Positions 48,180 to 58,296 of a stretch of DNA of 64,000 bases are shown piece by piece. The stretch spans positions 38,308,338 to 38,372,337 of the forward strand of contig NC_060059.1 in the NCBI RefSeq assembly GCF_020283565.1, in the 5' to 3' direction. Origin of the DNA: Trifolium pratense. Its lineage: Eukaryota > Streptophyta > Magnoliopsida > Fabales > Fabaceae. The position numbers and the translations under genes were made by a program. A model generated the notes under the pieces. That model worked only from the letters and a program-made list of their open reading frames with translations. It did no database searches and had not been told where the DNA came from. The number at the start of each line of letters is the position of its first letter. Positions within the stretch are counted from its first letter, which is position 1.

Positions 48180-49563
48180 TAGTTAAATTGAAACAAAGTG
48201 TCTATTAATTTAGTCTTGGAACCTTTTGAGAATAAGAGTAAATCATAGCATTGTTTCAAATAACATTGCATGGTATCTTTCAAAAGATTGATTTCATTCA
48301 TCAAATAATATGGGTTTTTCTATAAATAGTGATGTTCATGAGGCAGAAAAATATATCCAAACACATACAATTTTGTCTAAAATATTTCTAAGTCATTTAT
48401 TCATTTCTCTAGTGCACAAGAGTCATTAAGAAAACTTTGTTTTGTAAAATATCATTGATCGATATGCTTGATATGAATGTGCAATCCATGTCAAAGTTTC
48501 CAAAGTATCATGAAGAGGATTCACAAGTAAACCCATTTGTATCCGATTTGCATAAACCAGTGGGGGAATCGAACCTAAAGCTTAGTGTATTCACACACGC
48601 TTTGAAATATATATTCAGTGTTCATCATCTTCTTCATCATCATCTTCTTGTTCAAGTTTTTGCAACAAACCCCCAACAAATATTCTCACAATGTGCTACT
48701 TAATTAGCCAACATGCCACTTCACACTATAAACATATATGTTAGCTAATAGTTAATCCAGTATAAATATGTTTTTTGTTCTATAAATTATATATTAATTT
48801 TTATTTTTATAAAAAAAATGTCGCATGCTTCAACCAATTTCTTATTTTGTTCCATTTTTTTTTGTCAATTCGACCACCATTTGTCGTTGAGTATTTTTAA
48901 CTTGTCTTACCACCTTAACCTCAAATGAGTAAGATCAACCAAAAATGAATTATATCACGTAATTCTCCATTTTATCATTCTAATTCACCTGTTGTCCCCT
49001 AATATTTTGGACAAGATCCACCATTAGAGGTGTAGTGTTTTAAAAAAAATATCATAGAGATAAAATTGTGTCTCTCAATATATCAATATGGTTTCAGAGC
49101 CCACTGCTTAATAGCTTTTGGTTGTTGCTCTTCGTCCCTTCTGCATTGCTCACACTAGAAAAAACACTATTGATAAAAATTACACTATTGAAAAATATTT
49201 CTTAATAAGATTTGTACTATTAGGAATTATCTTTCGGTAAAATTTACACAATAAGAGATATCTCTCGATAAATAAAAAGACATAAAAAGATTTTGATCAA
49301 TTTAAAAGGACGAATAACAACATCATATCTTTTTAGCCTAGCATAGAAAACTAGACAAAAACTAAAATGTGAACAGGGCCTTTGAGAAAAGAGTATTGCA
49401 AGAAAGGAGTTGTGCTGCAATTGAACTACGAACTATGAATAATATATAAGAACTTTCATAATTTTCCATCTGCTGCAATTGGTTGTTGCTGTTTTTATTT
49501 TTATTTCCTAAAAAATAACGATATTTATTCATCCAAATTTATAAGGAATACATCAATCGAAAT
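48180..49563. other. Intergenic region with a possible LTR remnant
   Basis: No gene is seen; the 88-residue frame at 48437 has no family resemblance. A primer-binding-site-like tggtttcagagccc at about 49089-49102 follows tatatcaata, which may mark the end of a degraded copia LTR. Confidence 0.4.
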
Positions 49564-51275
49564 CATTAGATAATAATATTATCAGGACTTTAAGTATTGG
49601 GCTTTATGTATTAGTGTTATAGTAGTCCATTAGGAATTATATTATAAATTCTCTTGTAATCCTTATTATGTTTGTTAAGCAATTGGTATTATAATGTAAA
49701 CCCTAGCCTCCTTTTGTTTATTTATTTGGTTTGTATCTCTTATTTTAACATGGTGTCAGAGTTTGTTTCGATCCTCCTTAGATTGTATGTTGCTATTCCG
49801 CTGCCGACTTCCCAAAAGTTTGGGAATGTTGTTTGATCGATTTGTTTAATGTTTAGTATTGATCCCTTGGATTTTTTGTTTGTTTGTTTGTGGTTTTCCT
49901 GTATTGTTTTGAAGAAGATCGAACCGGCATTTGTTCATTAAGGAAAGGCAAGATGTGGAAACTTGTTTACATGCATGATTGGGTGGCTATGCATAGAAGT
50001 TGTGATGGCTTTTCATATGATTGTATGAATGGTACGTGATGAAGAGGTGGCTTTGTTCATGATATGGGTGGGTTTTGTAACGTGTGAATCATCTTTGAAG
50101 AAAGATAGTGTGCTTCGCCGTGAAGGAATTGGTAATGTTTGGTTTTGATTGATATGGTTTTTTTTGGCTTTGATTTTGGTCGGTAGCTATCTTGGTTGTT
50201 TGTGAAGAAATATTTTATGGTGTTTTTTTTTGTGGATAATTTGGTGAGTTAAGATAATGCTCACAAGGTGTTTGTGAAAAGTTTCTCTCTGATGATTCGT
50301 CTATGTTTGAATGTTTTTTCTTGATGATTCTTTTGTTTTGTGATTCTTCTTATTGCATTGCACTTCTCCCTATTGATTCTTCTGATTGCATTGCACTTTT
50401 CTTCTAATTGCATTGCACTTCTCTCTATTGTTTTTTATTGCATTGCACTTCTCTCTATTGTTTCTTTTAATTGATTGCACTTCTGTTTGGTTCTCTATAT
50501 TGGTTTGTTTTTCTATCGGACGGTTCCTTTTTTGGATGGTGGTTCAAGCTGCTTATTGTTGCTTTTGGTTACGATACTAGTTGGGTTGGTTTATTTTGAG
50601 GCTTAATTTGTAGCTAAAATCTTAGTAAGCTTTAACTTGAGGAGTAGTATTAATTAGAAATAAAATATTTAGTTTGAGTTAGGATGATTTTTGTTTTTTG
50701 TTTGTCAAACTAAATATTTTATTTCTAATACTACTTCTCAAGCTAAAGCTAAGCTTACTAAGATTTAAGCTTGTTACAAATTAACCCTTAAAATAAGCCA
50801 ATCCAACTAGTATCATAACCAAAAGCAACAATCAGCAAGCCAAAAGGTGTGAAACACCATCTAAAAAAGGAATATTCCGATAGAAGAACAAAACCAATAT
50901 AGAGAGAACCAAACAGAAGTGCAATCAAAAGAATCAATAGAGAGAAGTACAATGCAATCAGAAGAAACAATAGAGAGAAGTGCAATAGGGAGAAGTGCAA
51001 TGCAATCAGAAGAATCAATAGGGAGAAGTGCAATGCAATAAGAAGAATCAACATAGAGAAACATTCAGACAGAGCTCAGACAAAAGAATCATCAAGAAGA
51101 AACATTCAAACATAGACAAATCATCAGAGAGAAATTTTTCACAAACACCTTGTGAGCATTATCATAACTCACCAAATTATCCAAAGAAAACACCATAAAA
51201 TATTTCTTCATAAACAACCAAAATAGCTATTAGGGCATTGTGAGTTTGAGGGAAGGTGTTAGATAATAATAATAA
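49564..51275 (+). mobile_element. Non-autonomous copia-type LTR element, 5' LTR to split 3' LTR
   Basis: The 5' LTR (49564-49750) ends TTTTAACA and is followed at once by tggtgtcagag (49751-49761), a one-mismatch copia-type primer-binding site. The internal region is only about 1.5 kb and encodes no gag or pol. A purine tract gagggaagg (51248-51256) precedes the 3' LTR, which starts TGTTAGATAATA at 51257 and is interrupted at 51275 by a Helitron. The rest of the 3' LTR is at 58123-58296. The 5' LTR begins with CA instead of TG, and no matching target duplication was found, so the 5' boundary is less sure. Confidence 0.82.
50179..51229. repeat. Large palindrome inside the LTR element, arms about 0.5 kb
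   Basis: The left arm (about 50179-50677) and right arm (about 50704-51229) are inverted copies around a spacer of about 26 nt. For example aaaatatttagtttga at the end of the left arm faces tcaaactaaatatttt at the start of the right. Near the outer ends, aagaaatattttatggtg faces caccataaaatatttctt. The arms differ by scattered substitutions and small indels. The repetitive frames here (leucine/isoleucine/phenylalanine-rich) come from the palindrome. Confidence 0.85.
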
Positions 51276-51279
51276 CTAG

Positions 51280-52589
51280 ATGGATGCCCGTGCGTTGCAC
51301 GGGTTTTGCGGAACACCCAGTATATATCAATCATGGTTGTAAACAATGAAAGGGGGCAAGCATAAGCATCTATATGTCAATCATGGTTGATATGAGTCAA
51401 GAGAGTTAGTCATAAGCATATGGATATTAAGTTAAAGCATGCAAAATACGGTAGTTAAGATAAAGTATAGAAAAATAATATGGGATCATGTTAATTCTTT
51501 GATCGAGGAAGAGGCAAGTAGATGAACCAAGGCCACAATGAAGACCTCTCTAGAGATAGGATACTTAACCTCCTCACTCCATCTATATACTTATACTTTA
51601 AGCATCTCTATTAAACTCATTGTTTTATTAAACTCATTGTTTTAGCGATTATCTTAAAAATTTAGAACATGTTATTAAAGCCTAATATTTAAGTATTTGG
51701 TAAAAATTGATAATTTTTCCGAGATTTAAGTGCTGGTTTTATCTTTTGTAAAAAAAAAGTGCTATTTTTATCTACATGATAGCAAATCATTCCATCTTTT
51801 TTCTTAAATTAACTTCACCATGACGCTTATCAATCCATGTTGCTGTAAATATGACATTGTTTAAAACATCAAGTTTAAAACTGTCTTTGCCCAATGATCC
51901 TGTTCCACGTGTCTGCCTGCAAGATTTTGTTCATGTGATGCTTGTATCATTATGTAGGAGTATGTATCATCATATGCTAGGTTGACATTCATGAATTGTA
52001 TATGCATTAGGTTTCTTGGAAATTGATGCACAAAGTCAACTATGATATTATGTCACTACTTACTTCACTTCCTTCACAATGTCAACTATCACGTGATGTA
52101 ATGATTGTTCTTCCAAAATTCTTATTGGCTGCATATTCTTCTACATCCATTGGGGCTCAATTTTCTGGTTAATGCAAACAATGTTTGATGGTTTACCCAA
52201 ACAATTAAAATAAATGGAAATAGGATTTAATAGTATTAGTTATAGAATGAAGTTGCTCATATGAGTTGCTTCTATCTTCTAAATTTCTAAAATCAACAAT
52301 AAAATGTGCAAGAGGAGGCACATAGCCTAACCATGACAGAAGGTATTATGGGAACATCACACATCATATCCATTCAACATTACTATCAAAATAAAATATG
52401 ACACTACTATCAAAAGTCACATAATAAAGATGAGCAAAAGCCATATTGCAAAAGTTTAACCAAGTACATAGCTTAAGCATTCAACGTTACTATGAAAATA
52501 AAACATGACACTCCAATCAAAATTCACATAATAAACCATGAATTCATACATGTGAATCAAAGAAAACAACACAACTCGAACAATTCAAA
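51280..52589. other. Helitron 3' portion without recognisable gene content
   Basis: No family-like frame or splice-bounded exon was recognised between the Helitron 3' hairpin and the fragment at 52590. Confidence 0.5.
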
Positions 52590-52925
52590 TCATGGTGTGA
52601 CTGCAAAGAATTGTGTCGCGACCACAGAAGGAACAAACTTTCCATCTATCATTTGCTGCACCAAAGTAGTTTGCATGGAAAAATCAGCAGCAACCTTAAC
52701 ATAAATAACCTGGTTGTCAAGGGGTTTGGTGGCTATAAATTTAACCGGCATCCCTTCAACCAATCTACGTGTTCTACAAAAATCAACCCATCCACCATTG
52801 TAGGCATTCATAGTAGCAGTGTCCACTAACATCAGGTTCACTAACATCAGATGATACACTCGCTCTCGAAATGAACTCTGACAAAACTCACGCCATGGAA
52901 GAGTCTGTTTTGCACACGAAAACAA
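52590..52925 (-). pseudogene. Open fragment in the Helitron, possibly B3-domain-like
   Basis: A 111-residue frame ends in a stop at 52590. Within it GGWVDFCRTRRLVEGMPVKF and VIYVKV recall the W-x-x-FC ... G-x-x-V-x-F pattern of plant B3 DNA-binding domains, but the match is short and I cannot confirm it. The first part contains an imperfect repeat (HLMLVNLMLV). Being on the Helitron's coding strand, it may be another captured fragment. A lineage-specific hypothetical protein is the alternative. Confidence 0.3.
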
Positions 52926-54017
52926 AATTAATCAAATGCATAGTGTCATAAAAGATGATTAGTATAAGGTTCAGAAAAAAGAAACGTGTATATATACACA
53001 CACTAACACTTAGTCCTTAGTATAAGCAAGCTTTTAATGCTCTAATGACACTTAGTCCAACTTGATAAAAGTCATAAAGCTTGGAAAGTGTTGAGTAATA
53101 AAGTTGGACTCCAATTCATAATATATACACCATGGAGAAACACCTCTAAATAAGCAAACTTAATAAGCTAACATTTTTGCTTTCTAAAATGAAGTATTGT
53201 TATACCTGAATAAATAAGCTAAAAAATTATCAGTTATCACTGATTCTTTCACCTTGAGTGCTCACTTTCACAATCAAAGAGAGTTTTTGAACACAATCAA
53301 AGCTATGTACCTTACCAATTGTCACTAAAGTAAGGAATTCAAAGACTGGAAATATTTTTTTCTATCTAAATGAAACTAAAAGTGATTAAAAGTATCAACC
53401 TATAAGTGATCTACTTATATGGTGATAGAGGAATCACAAAAACATTATCCACAAACCCAAACAAACTTGACAGCATACACAATACAATTCATTCTATTCA
53501 TATTTTTATGTGTATATATTTTGAATAAGAAATTGAAACTGCACAAATATTTAAACAATGAGTTCAGAAAAATAATAAATAAAAAAATTCATATTACCTA
53601 GAGAGGTCAAGGAATATAAATGCAATTGTTTTTGGATAGAGTTTAGAGCACAAAATCTGCATAGATTATTGTAAAAATTTCAGTAATAATTGTAATGTAT
53701 CATTGAAAATTTTGATTTCAACATATTCATGATCTTAATTTTGGTTTATCTTGACATTGCAACATTGTTCAATCTACAAAACAAAACAGTTAAAGAGTTA
53801 AGAAATCACCTTCTTGTGCTGCTTTCTGTACATGGCAGTCCATGTGAGCTTTGAAGGCTTCAAAGGGTTGTGGAAATACCTTTTGCATTTAACCTCTGAT
53901 AAGAACATTTAACACCTTTGTGTCAGTGATTTCAAAAGGTAAAATGAACCAATTTCTACGATATATGTACATGATTATAGCTGCAAGAAATACACGGATT
54001 GTGATTAATATTGCAAG

Positions 54018-54173
54018 CATGGTTATAAATTGCAGTTGCATTGCAATCTTTGAAATTGCAGACAAATGCAGTTGAAGAGGCCGCAATTACAGTCACAATG
54101 TGTTTGCCAAAACTTTCAAAACCTTTACATTTGTGGCCACAATTGTGGTTGTGAGCCGCAATTTAAAACCATG
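54018..54173. mobile_element. hAT-type MITE nested in the Helitron
   Basis: The left end catggttataaattgc and right end gcaatttaaaaccatg are imperfect inverted repeats. Flanking 8-bp repeats attgcaag (54010-54017) and agtgcaag (54174-54181) differ at one base. It is 156 bp and lies just beyond the truncated end of the captured kinase fragment. Confidence 0.72.
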
Positions 54174-54243
54174 AGTGCAAGCCAACTAATGATAAACCAA
54201 GTCTACGATTCAAAACTTTATAATATGGTGGCATAATACTAAC

Positions 54244-55025
54244 ATTGTCCCTGCTATTCGCATGATATGAGTATTTTCTTCTTCATCAAGCTTGGCTAAA
54301 CCGAAATCAAAGATCTTTGCATTCAGATTCTTATCAAGTAAGACATTGGTCGCCTTAATATCCCTGTGAACTATTTTCAACCTTGATTCTTCATGAAGAT
54401 AAGCTAAACCTCTTGCTATCCTGACACATATCTTCATTCTCGTGCTCCAGTCCAAGTTCAACTTCTGTTCCGGTTTACCTAGAAGAAAAAATTTCTTTTA
54501 AAGTTTGATTTTAACTTAACAGGAACATATAGACACAACCATAAGTAGTTCATAAAGCACTTACTGAAAAGAGCGCGAGCAAGACTATTGTTCTCCATGT
54601 ACTCATATACAAGCAGCAATTGGTTTCCTTCAATGCAACATCCATAAAGCTTCACAAGATTCAGATGTTGCAAAGACGATATCATACCTATTTCATTAAC
54701 GAATTCACGGTTTCCTTGCTTTGATTTGGAAGAGAGCTGTTTAACAGCAATGACAGCACCATCTGACAGTAAACCCTGCAAATAAGCAATGCCTTTAGTT
54801 AGTATCATGTTTCCATATATATATATATAATAATAATAATAATAATTGAGGAAAACCTTTCAAAACTATATATTTCTCGAGTAAATTTAACATACAGTTT
54901 ATCGAAATTTACCTTGTAAACAGGACCAAATCCTCCTTCGCCTATCTTACTTTCTGGATCAAAGTTATTAGTAGCAGCTTTAATTTGTCTCAAACTATAA
55001 TAACCTGTTTTTAATTCTAAGAGTT
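54244..55025 (-). pseudogene. Captured fragment of an LRR receptor-like kinase (LRR VIII-2 type)
   Basis: Three exons with intact GT/AG borders join in frame without stops: 55025-54913, 54775-54565 and 54478-54244, about 186 codons. They cover the juxtamembrane start (TGYYSLRQIKAATNNF), glycine loop (GEGGFGPVYK), the Lys of [10 protein letters not shown], the catalytic loop IVHRDIKATN and DFG in IFDFGLAKL, stopping in the activation segment (HIMRIAGT). The wording is that of the RFK1/At1g53430-type LRR-RLKs. The C-lobe, the transmembrane helix and the LRR ectodomain are absent. The piece lies wholly within the large Helitron in its orientation, so transduplication is the likely origin. It cannot make a full kinase, but a spliced transcript with a partial domain is possible. 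Confidence 0.85.
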
Positions 55026-55888
55026 CTGCAATAAGATAAATGTGGTCAAATCAACAAAAAAAAAAAAACATTTATCAGTACAACAGACATTGAACACATT
55101 GCGATTGTAGCAAACACAACAAAGGTATTTAAGTAAAGAAATGCATCAATCTAACATTCTTCCTGAAAATCACTACGAATAAATCTGACGCCTCTTCCTA
55201 GGTAGATCTTTGTCGATATAGGAAGAGATGCCAGTTTTAGGACATGAATCAACTCTATATATGACTTATATTGTTATATGCGGTGATATGCAGCCCGGTA
55301 CTTGCAATTGCCGAATAATACAATGAGAGAAAAAGACATTTCCTCGCCTTCAAGTCTTAGTCCCTGAAAATACGAAAATCTTCAGATTTAACAATCATTG
55401 GGCTGTGTATAGTATAACATGTTAAAATTGAAAACAATTTAAAGTGAAATAGAAAGGAGTAATCACTATCCCATCTAACAGTTCCTTTCCAATTTTCATC
55501 AGTGGCAAATCCAACAATCTATCAAACTCCACAGTCAAAAAAGAAAAAGAAAAAGCTAAATATCGATCTATATCTACAGGCCATTTATTCATACCATTCA
55601 ACCCGCCAACAAATAAGTCCGAGTCAGCAATGGCCGCACAGGCATCAGCGCATTATCCTGAATGACAATAAGAAAACGTCAAACCAATGAAATTAAAGCT
55701 AAGATCAATTTATGAAATATTAGGAAAATAAATTGGAATTTATGCTTATAGCAATTTACACATACGAGTGGAACAAAATGAACTTGCCATATTGCATATT
55801 CTATGTGAAAATCATATGCAGGGATCATATGCAATGTGACAAGCATGTTTTTGAAAACTCTACGAAGAAGCATGAAGTTACCACTTAC

Positions 55889-56128
55889 CAAAAGCATATT
55901 GGTCCTTTTGTCCCTCCTTCGAAATCCATGGTGAGTAAAATAAGCAGCCTGTAGTGTTCGATCTAAATAAATATTCATTTCATGACAGAGTAAAAAACTC
56001 AATGCATAATTAACACCTACCTGGAAGGGAAGAAGTATACCTGGCAGTCCAAATTTCCATAATAGCCTCAAAGAAGCTTCACCAGAACTATAAGCTAGCA
56101 TATAATCTATTTCCACCAAGAGCCTACC
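55889..56128 (-). pseudogene. Captured fragment of a poly(A) polymerase/tRNA nucleotidyltransferase-like gene
   Basis: Two exons with GT/AG borders, 56128-56021 and 55948-55889, encode GRLLVEIDYMLAYSSGEASL then LRLLWKFGLP and, after the intron, AAYFTHHGFRRRDKRTNMLL. From memory this matches the region after the catalytic head in plant polynucleotide adenylyltransferase family proteins (GFRRRD, RLLW-FGL). Only about 55 residues remain and no catalytic site is present. It lies upstream of the kinase fragment on the same strand within the Helitron. Confidence 0.7.
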
Positions 56129-56213
56129 CTAAAATATTGAAGAAAATCAATTTTGTCAGGCTCTAGCAGAAATTCTAATTTGAGAGAAAATGAAGATCAA
56201 AATTAAATACTAC

Positions 56214-56267
56214 CTGTTGCAGCTGCAGCAGTAAGAGTTATAAGATCACCCGGTGTTTGAATATCAA
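56214..56267 (-). pseudogene. Captured exon, VAN3-binding/FORKED-like (DUF828)
   Basis: A splice-bounded exon of 54 nt encodes VDIQTPGDLITLTAAAAT. This matches, from memory, a conserved stretch before the PH-like part of FORKED1/VAN3-binding proteins (V-QTPGDLMTLTAAAATALRG). It is only 18 residues, so the assignment is tentative. If right, it derives from a different host gene than its neighbours. Confidence 0.5.
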
Positions 56268-56357
56268 CTGCAAACGACGGTAGAAGCGACACGGTCAAAA
56301 GCAATAATTAAAACTGAATCAAAACTACCCTCAAATCAAATTTCATGTTACTCACTC

Positions 56358-57010
56358 TTTTCCCATGGTGGATTCAAGAAATCACATAGCAAAACCTACA
56401 CAAAAAAAAATAAAACGAAAAACAGTATGAAAGAGAGATGAAATATGGCTAATTGTTATGATAATTATTACTATTAGATAAAATCCCTTGATAACTCTAT
56501 ACAGTCCATTATGGGATAAAGTTCCCTGATAATCTTACAACCAATAATACAAGACTCTCATGGTTAAATTATATTGCTAGTTAATAGTAACAATACATGA
56601 TAATGAATGAATTTTAAATTAGTAAAAGACAATACCTTAGGCAGCAATATGGTTAACTTGTTGGGGAAAAGGCTAATAATTTGCTTCATAAGTTCAGAGG
56701 GGATTTTGCTTCCATGATCAGACTGTCTAGTAGGCTTCTCCTAAACAATAAAGGGAAAGTATTATTAGATTAGTGATCAATATTTATTAATGAAGGAACC
56801 AACCAAACCAACAAAATTTATCTAATTTTTTTAAATAATATTACCAGAGTTATGAGTGATGTTGACTCCCCATGATTTCTATCAGGTTGGATCTGAAAAC
56901 ATAAAATACAGTTAGAGTCAATAACTTTTCTAAAATCATAGCAAAATACAATGATCAAATATATATAGTACCTCCATCCATTTCTCCTTGTCCATCTCAG
57001 TTGTGTGTTA
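56358..57010 (-). pseudogene. Several splice-bounded exons of unknown origin in the Helitron
   Basis: On the minus strand at least four short open blocks have plausible GT/AG borders. They read DKEKWME (near 56975-57000), IQPDRNHGESTSLITL (about 56845-56892), then a block with SELMKQIISLFPNKL (about 56636-56741), and VLLCDFLNPPWEK (about 56358-56398). I do not recognise the family or families. They lie 5' of the DUF828-like exon on the same strand. Confidence 0.4.
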
Positions 57011-57259
57011 AGCAATTACCACAAGATTATGTGTTAACTTTTCAACTAAATCTTTTAAAACATGACATTCTCCAACAACAGCCTTCTCTATGTCTTTTAA
57101 CAAACAAACCCCACAAAACATAAATCATTAAAAATCAAAGCTTTAACTTTGTTTTGCACAAAATTCATATGAGGTTTGATTAATCTGAACCAATTGATAA
57201 AAATTCAATTTTATCACTGGAATGCATTCTGCAAAAATTAAAATAAAATAAAAAACGAA

Positions 57260-57720
57260 AAACAGTATGAAAGAGAGATGAGATTATTCTAGGTACCTGA
57301 TTGACATCCAAAGATCCAATTTCAGGGAAGATTTCAAACATGCAAGATCAAAATTTGAGGAATTGAACCCACCTGAGAAGAAGAAGAAATGAAGAAATCA
57401 AAATCAGTGAGAAGTAATGCAAGTAGCTTATGAAATCGGTGAGAAGAAAAAAGAATGAAATCGAAAGATTACCATAGAGGCTTTTGAAATCGAAAGAATG
57501 AAATCGGCAAGGATGCTTCACTGAGTGAGAGGCGCGGAGGAATAGAGGCGGCGGACAATTTCGAGTGATTTGTAGGTGTGATGGTGGTGGATGTGGTGGT
57601 GAAGGACGAGATGGTGTGGTGGCTCGCCGGAGTATGGGATTCGCGATGGCCAGCCGCCGGAATCCGGGGATGAGGCGGTGGTGTTCTTGCTGTTCTTCAT
57701 GAAGAGGAGAGAGAGAGAGA
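57260..57720 (-). other. Possible first exons of a Helitron-borne transcript
   Basis: A GC-richer block (57518-57700) could encode a His/Pro-rich leader, followed by possible exons near 57480-57540 and 57297-57372 with splice-like borders. A (ga)n run lies at 57705-57722. Such a promoter-proximal, GC-richer segment may be captured 5' gene DNA. No protein family is recognised. Confidence 0.3.
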
Positions 57721-58122
57721 GAGCGTATCAGAGAGAGAAAGGATAGAAGAGAGAGAAAGAAAGTTGAGAAATGAAAAAGTTTTGAGAAAAACTTAGTTTA
57801 CTTGCTTCACTTTGCTTCACTTAGTTTACTTGCTGCCATCTTGTGTTTAGTGGAGCTCTCTAATTGGTGCAAGGAAAGGTCCAATATAATTGATACAGAC
57901 TACCATATGTTGGCAAGATACAATTGGACAATTTGCATTGTTGGTAGTCATCAATTGGCCAAACAAATTAGGGTTTGATTAGGGTTTTGAAGATGAGTCT
58001 CCAAGTCCACCATGTATTGGTTGCTAGGAAAATATGTCAAAGGCCAATTGGACAAAGTGTAGGGCTTCAAATTACTCAAGGATTAGGGCTGACAAAGCAG
58101 CCTTACTTTTAGTATAATAAGA

Positions 58123-58296
58123 TATTATTAGGGCTTTAAGTATTGAGCTTTATGTGTTAGTAGTCTAGTAGCCCATTATGAATTATTATAAACTCTTAGT
58201 AATCCTTATTATGTTTGTTAAGCAATTGGTATTATAATGTAAACTCTAGCCTCCTTTTGTTTATTTCTCCGGTTTGTATCTCTTATTCTATCAACA
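58123..58296 (+). mobile_element. Remainder of the split 3' LTR
   Basis: Starting tattattagggctttaag and ending ttctatcaaca, this aligns along its length with the 5' LTR from 49573 to 49750, including tatgtttgttaagcaattgg. Together with 51257-51275 it makes a 193-bp 3' LTR. Confidence 0.88.

Larger units (their letters stand above)
51276..58122 (-). mobile_element. Helitron of 6.85 kb carrying host gene fragments
   Basis: Read on the minus strand it starts TCTTATTATACTAAAAG (plus 58122 downward). It ends with a hairpin of arms cccgtgc/gcacggg (plus 51287-51303) and CTAG (plus 51276-51279). It lies between a host A (51275) and host T (58123). Removing it on paper joins ...gataataataa to tattattagggc, which aligns with the intact 5' LTR at 49568 onward, so the insertion is well defined. 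It encodes no Rep/helicase. It carries minus-strand exon pieces from several genes (see 52590-57010) and a later hAT MITE (54018-54173). Confidence 0.9.

Noticed and set aside
49080..49105. Complete LTR element starting at a primer-binding-site-like motif
   Set aside because: The motif tggtttcagagccc is suggestive, but no paired LTR or purine tract was found nearby.
50386..51064. Three overlapping frames rich in Leu, Ile and Phe on both strands
   Set aside because: They are produced by the low-complexity arms of the palindrome and mirror each other.
57518..57700. 60-residue His/Pro-rich frame at the Helitron 5' side
   Set aside because: Too short and low in complexity to call a gene; noted only as a possible first exon.
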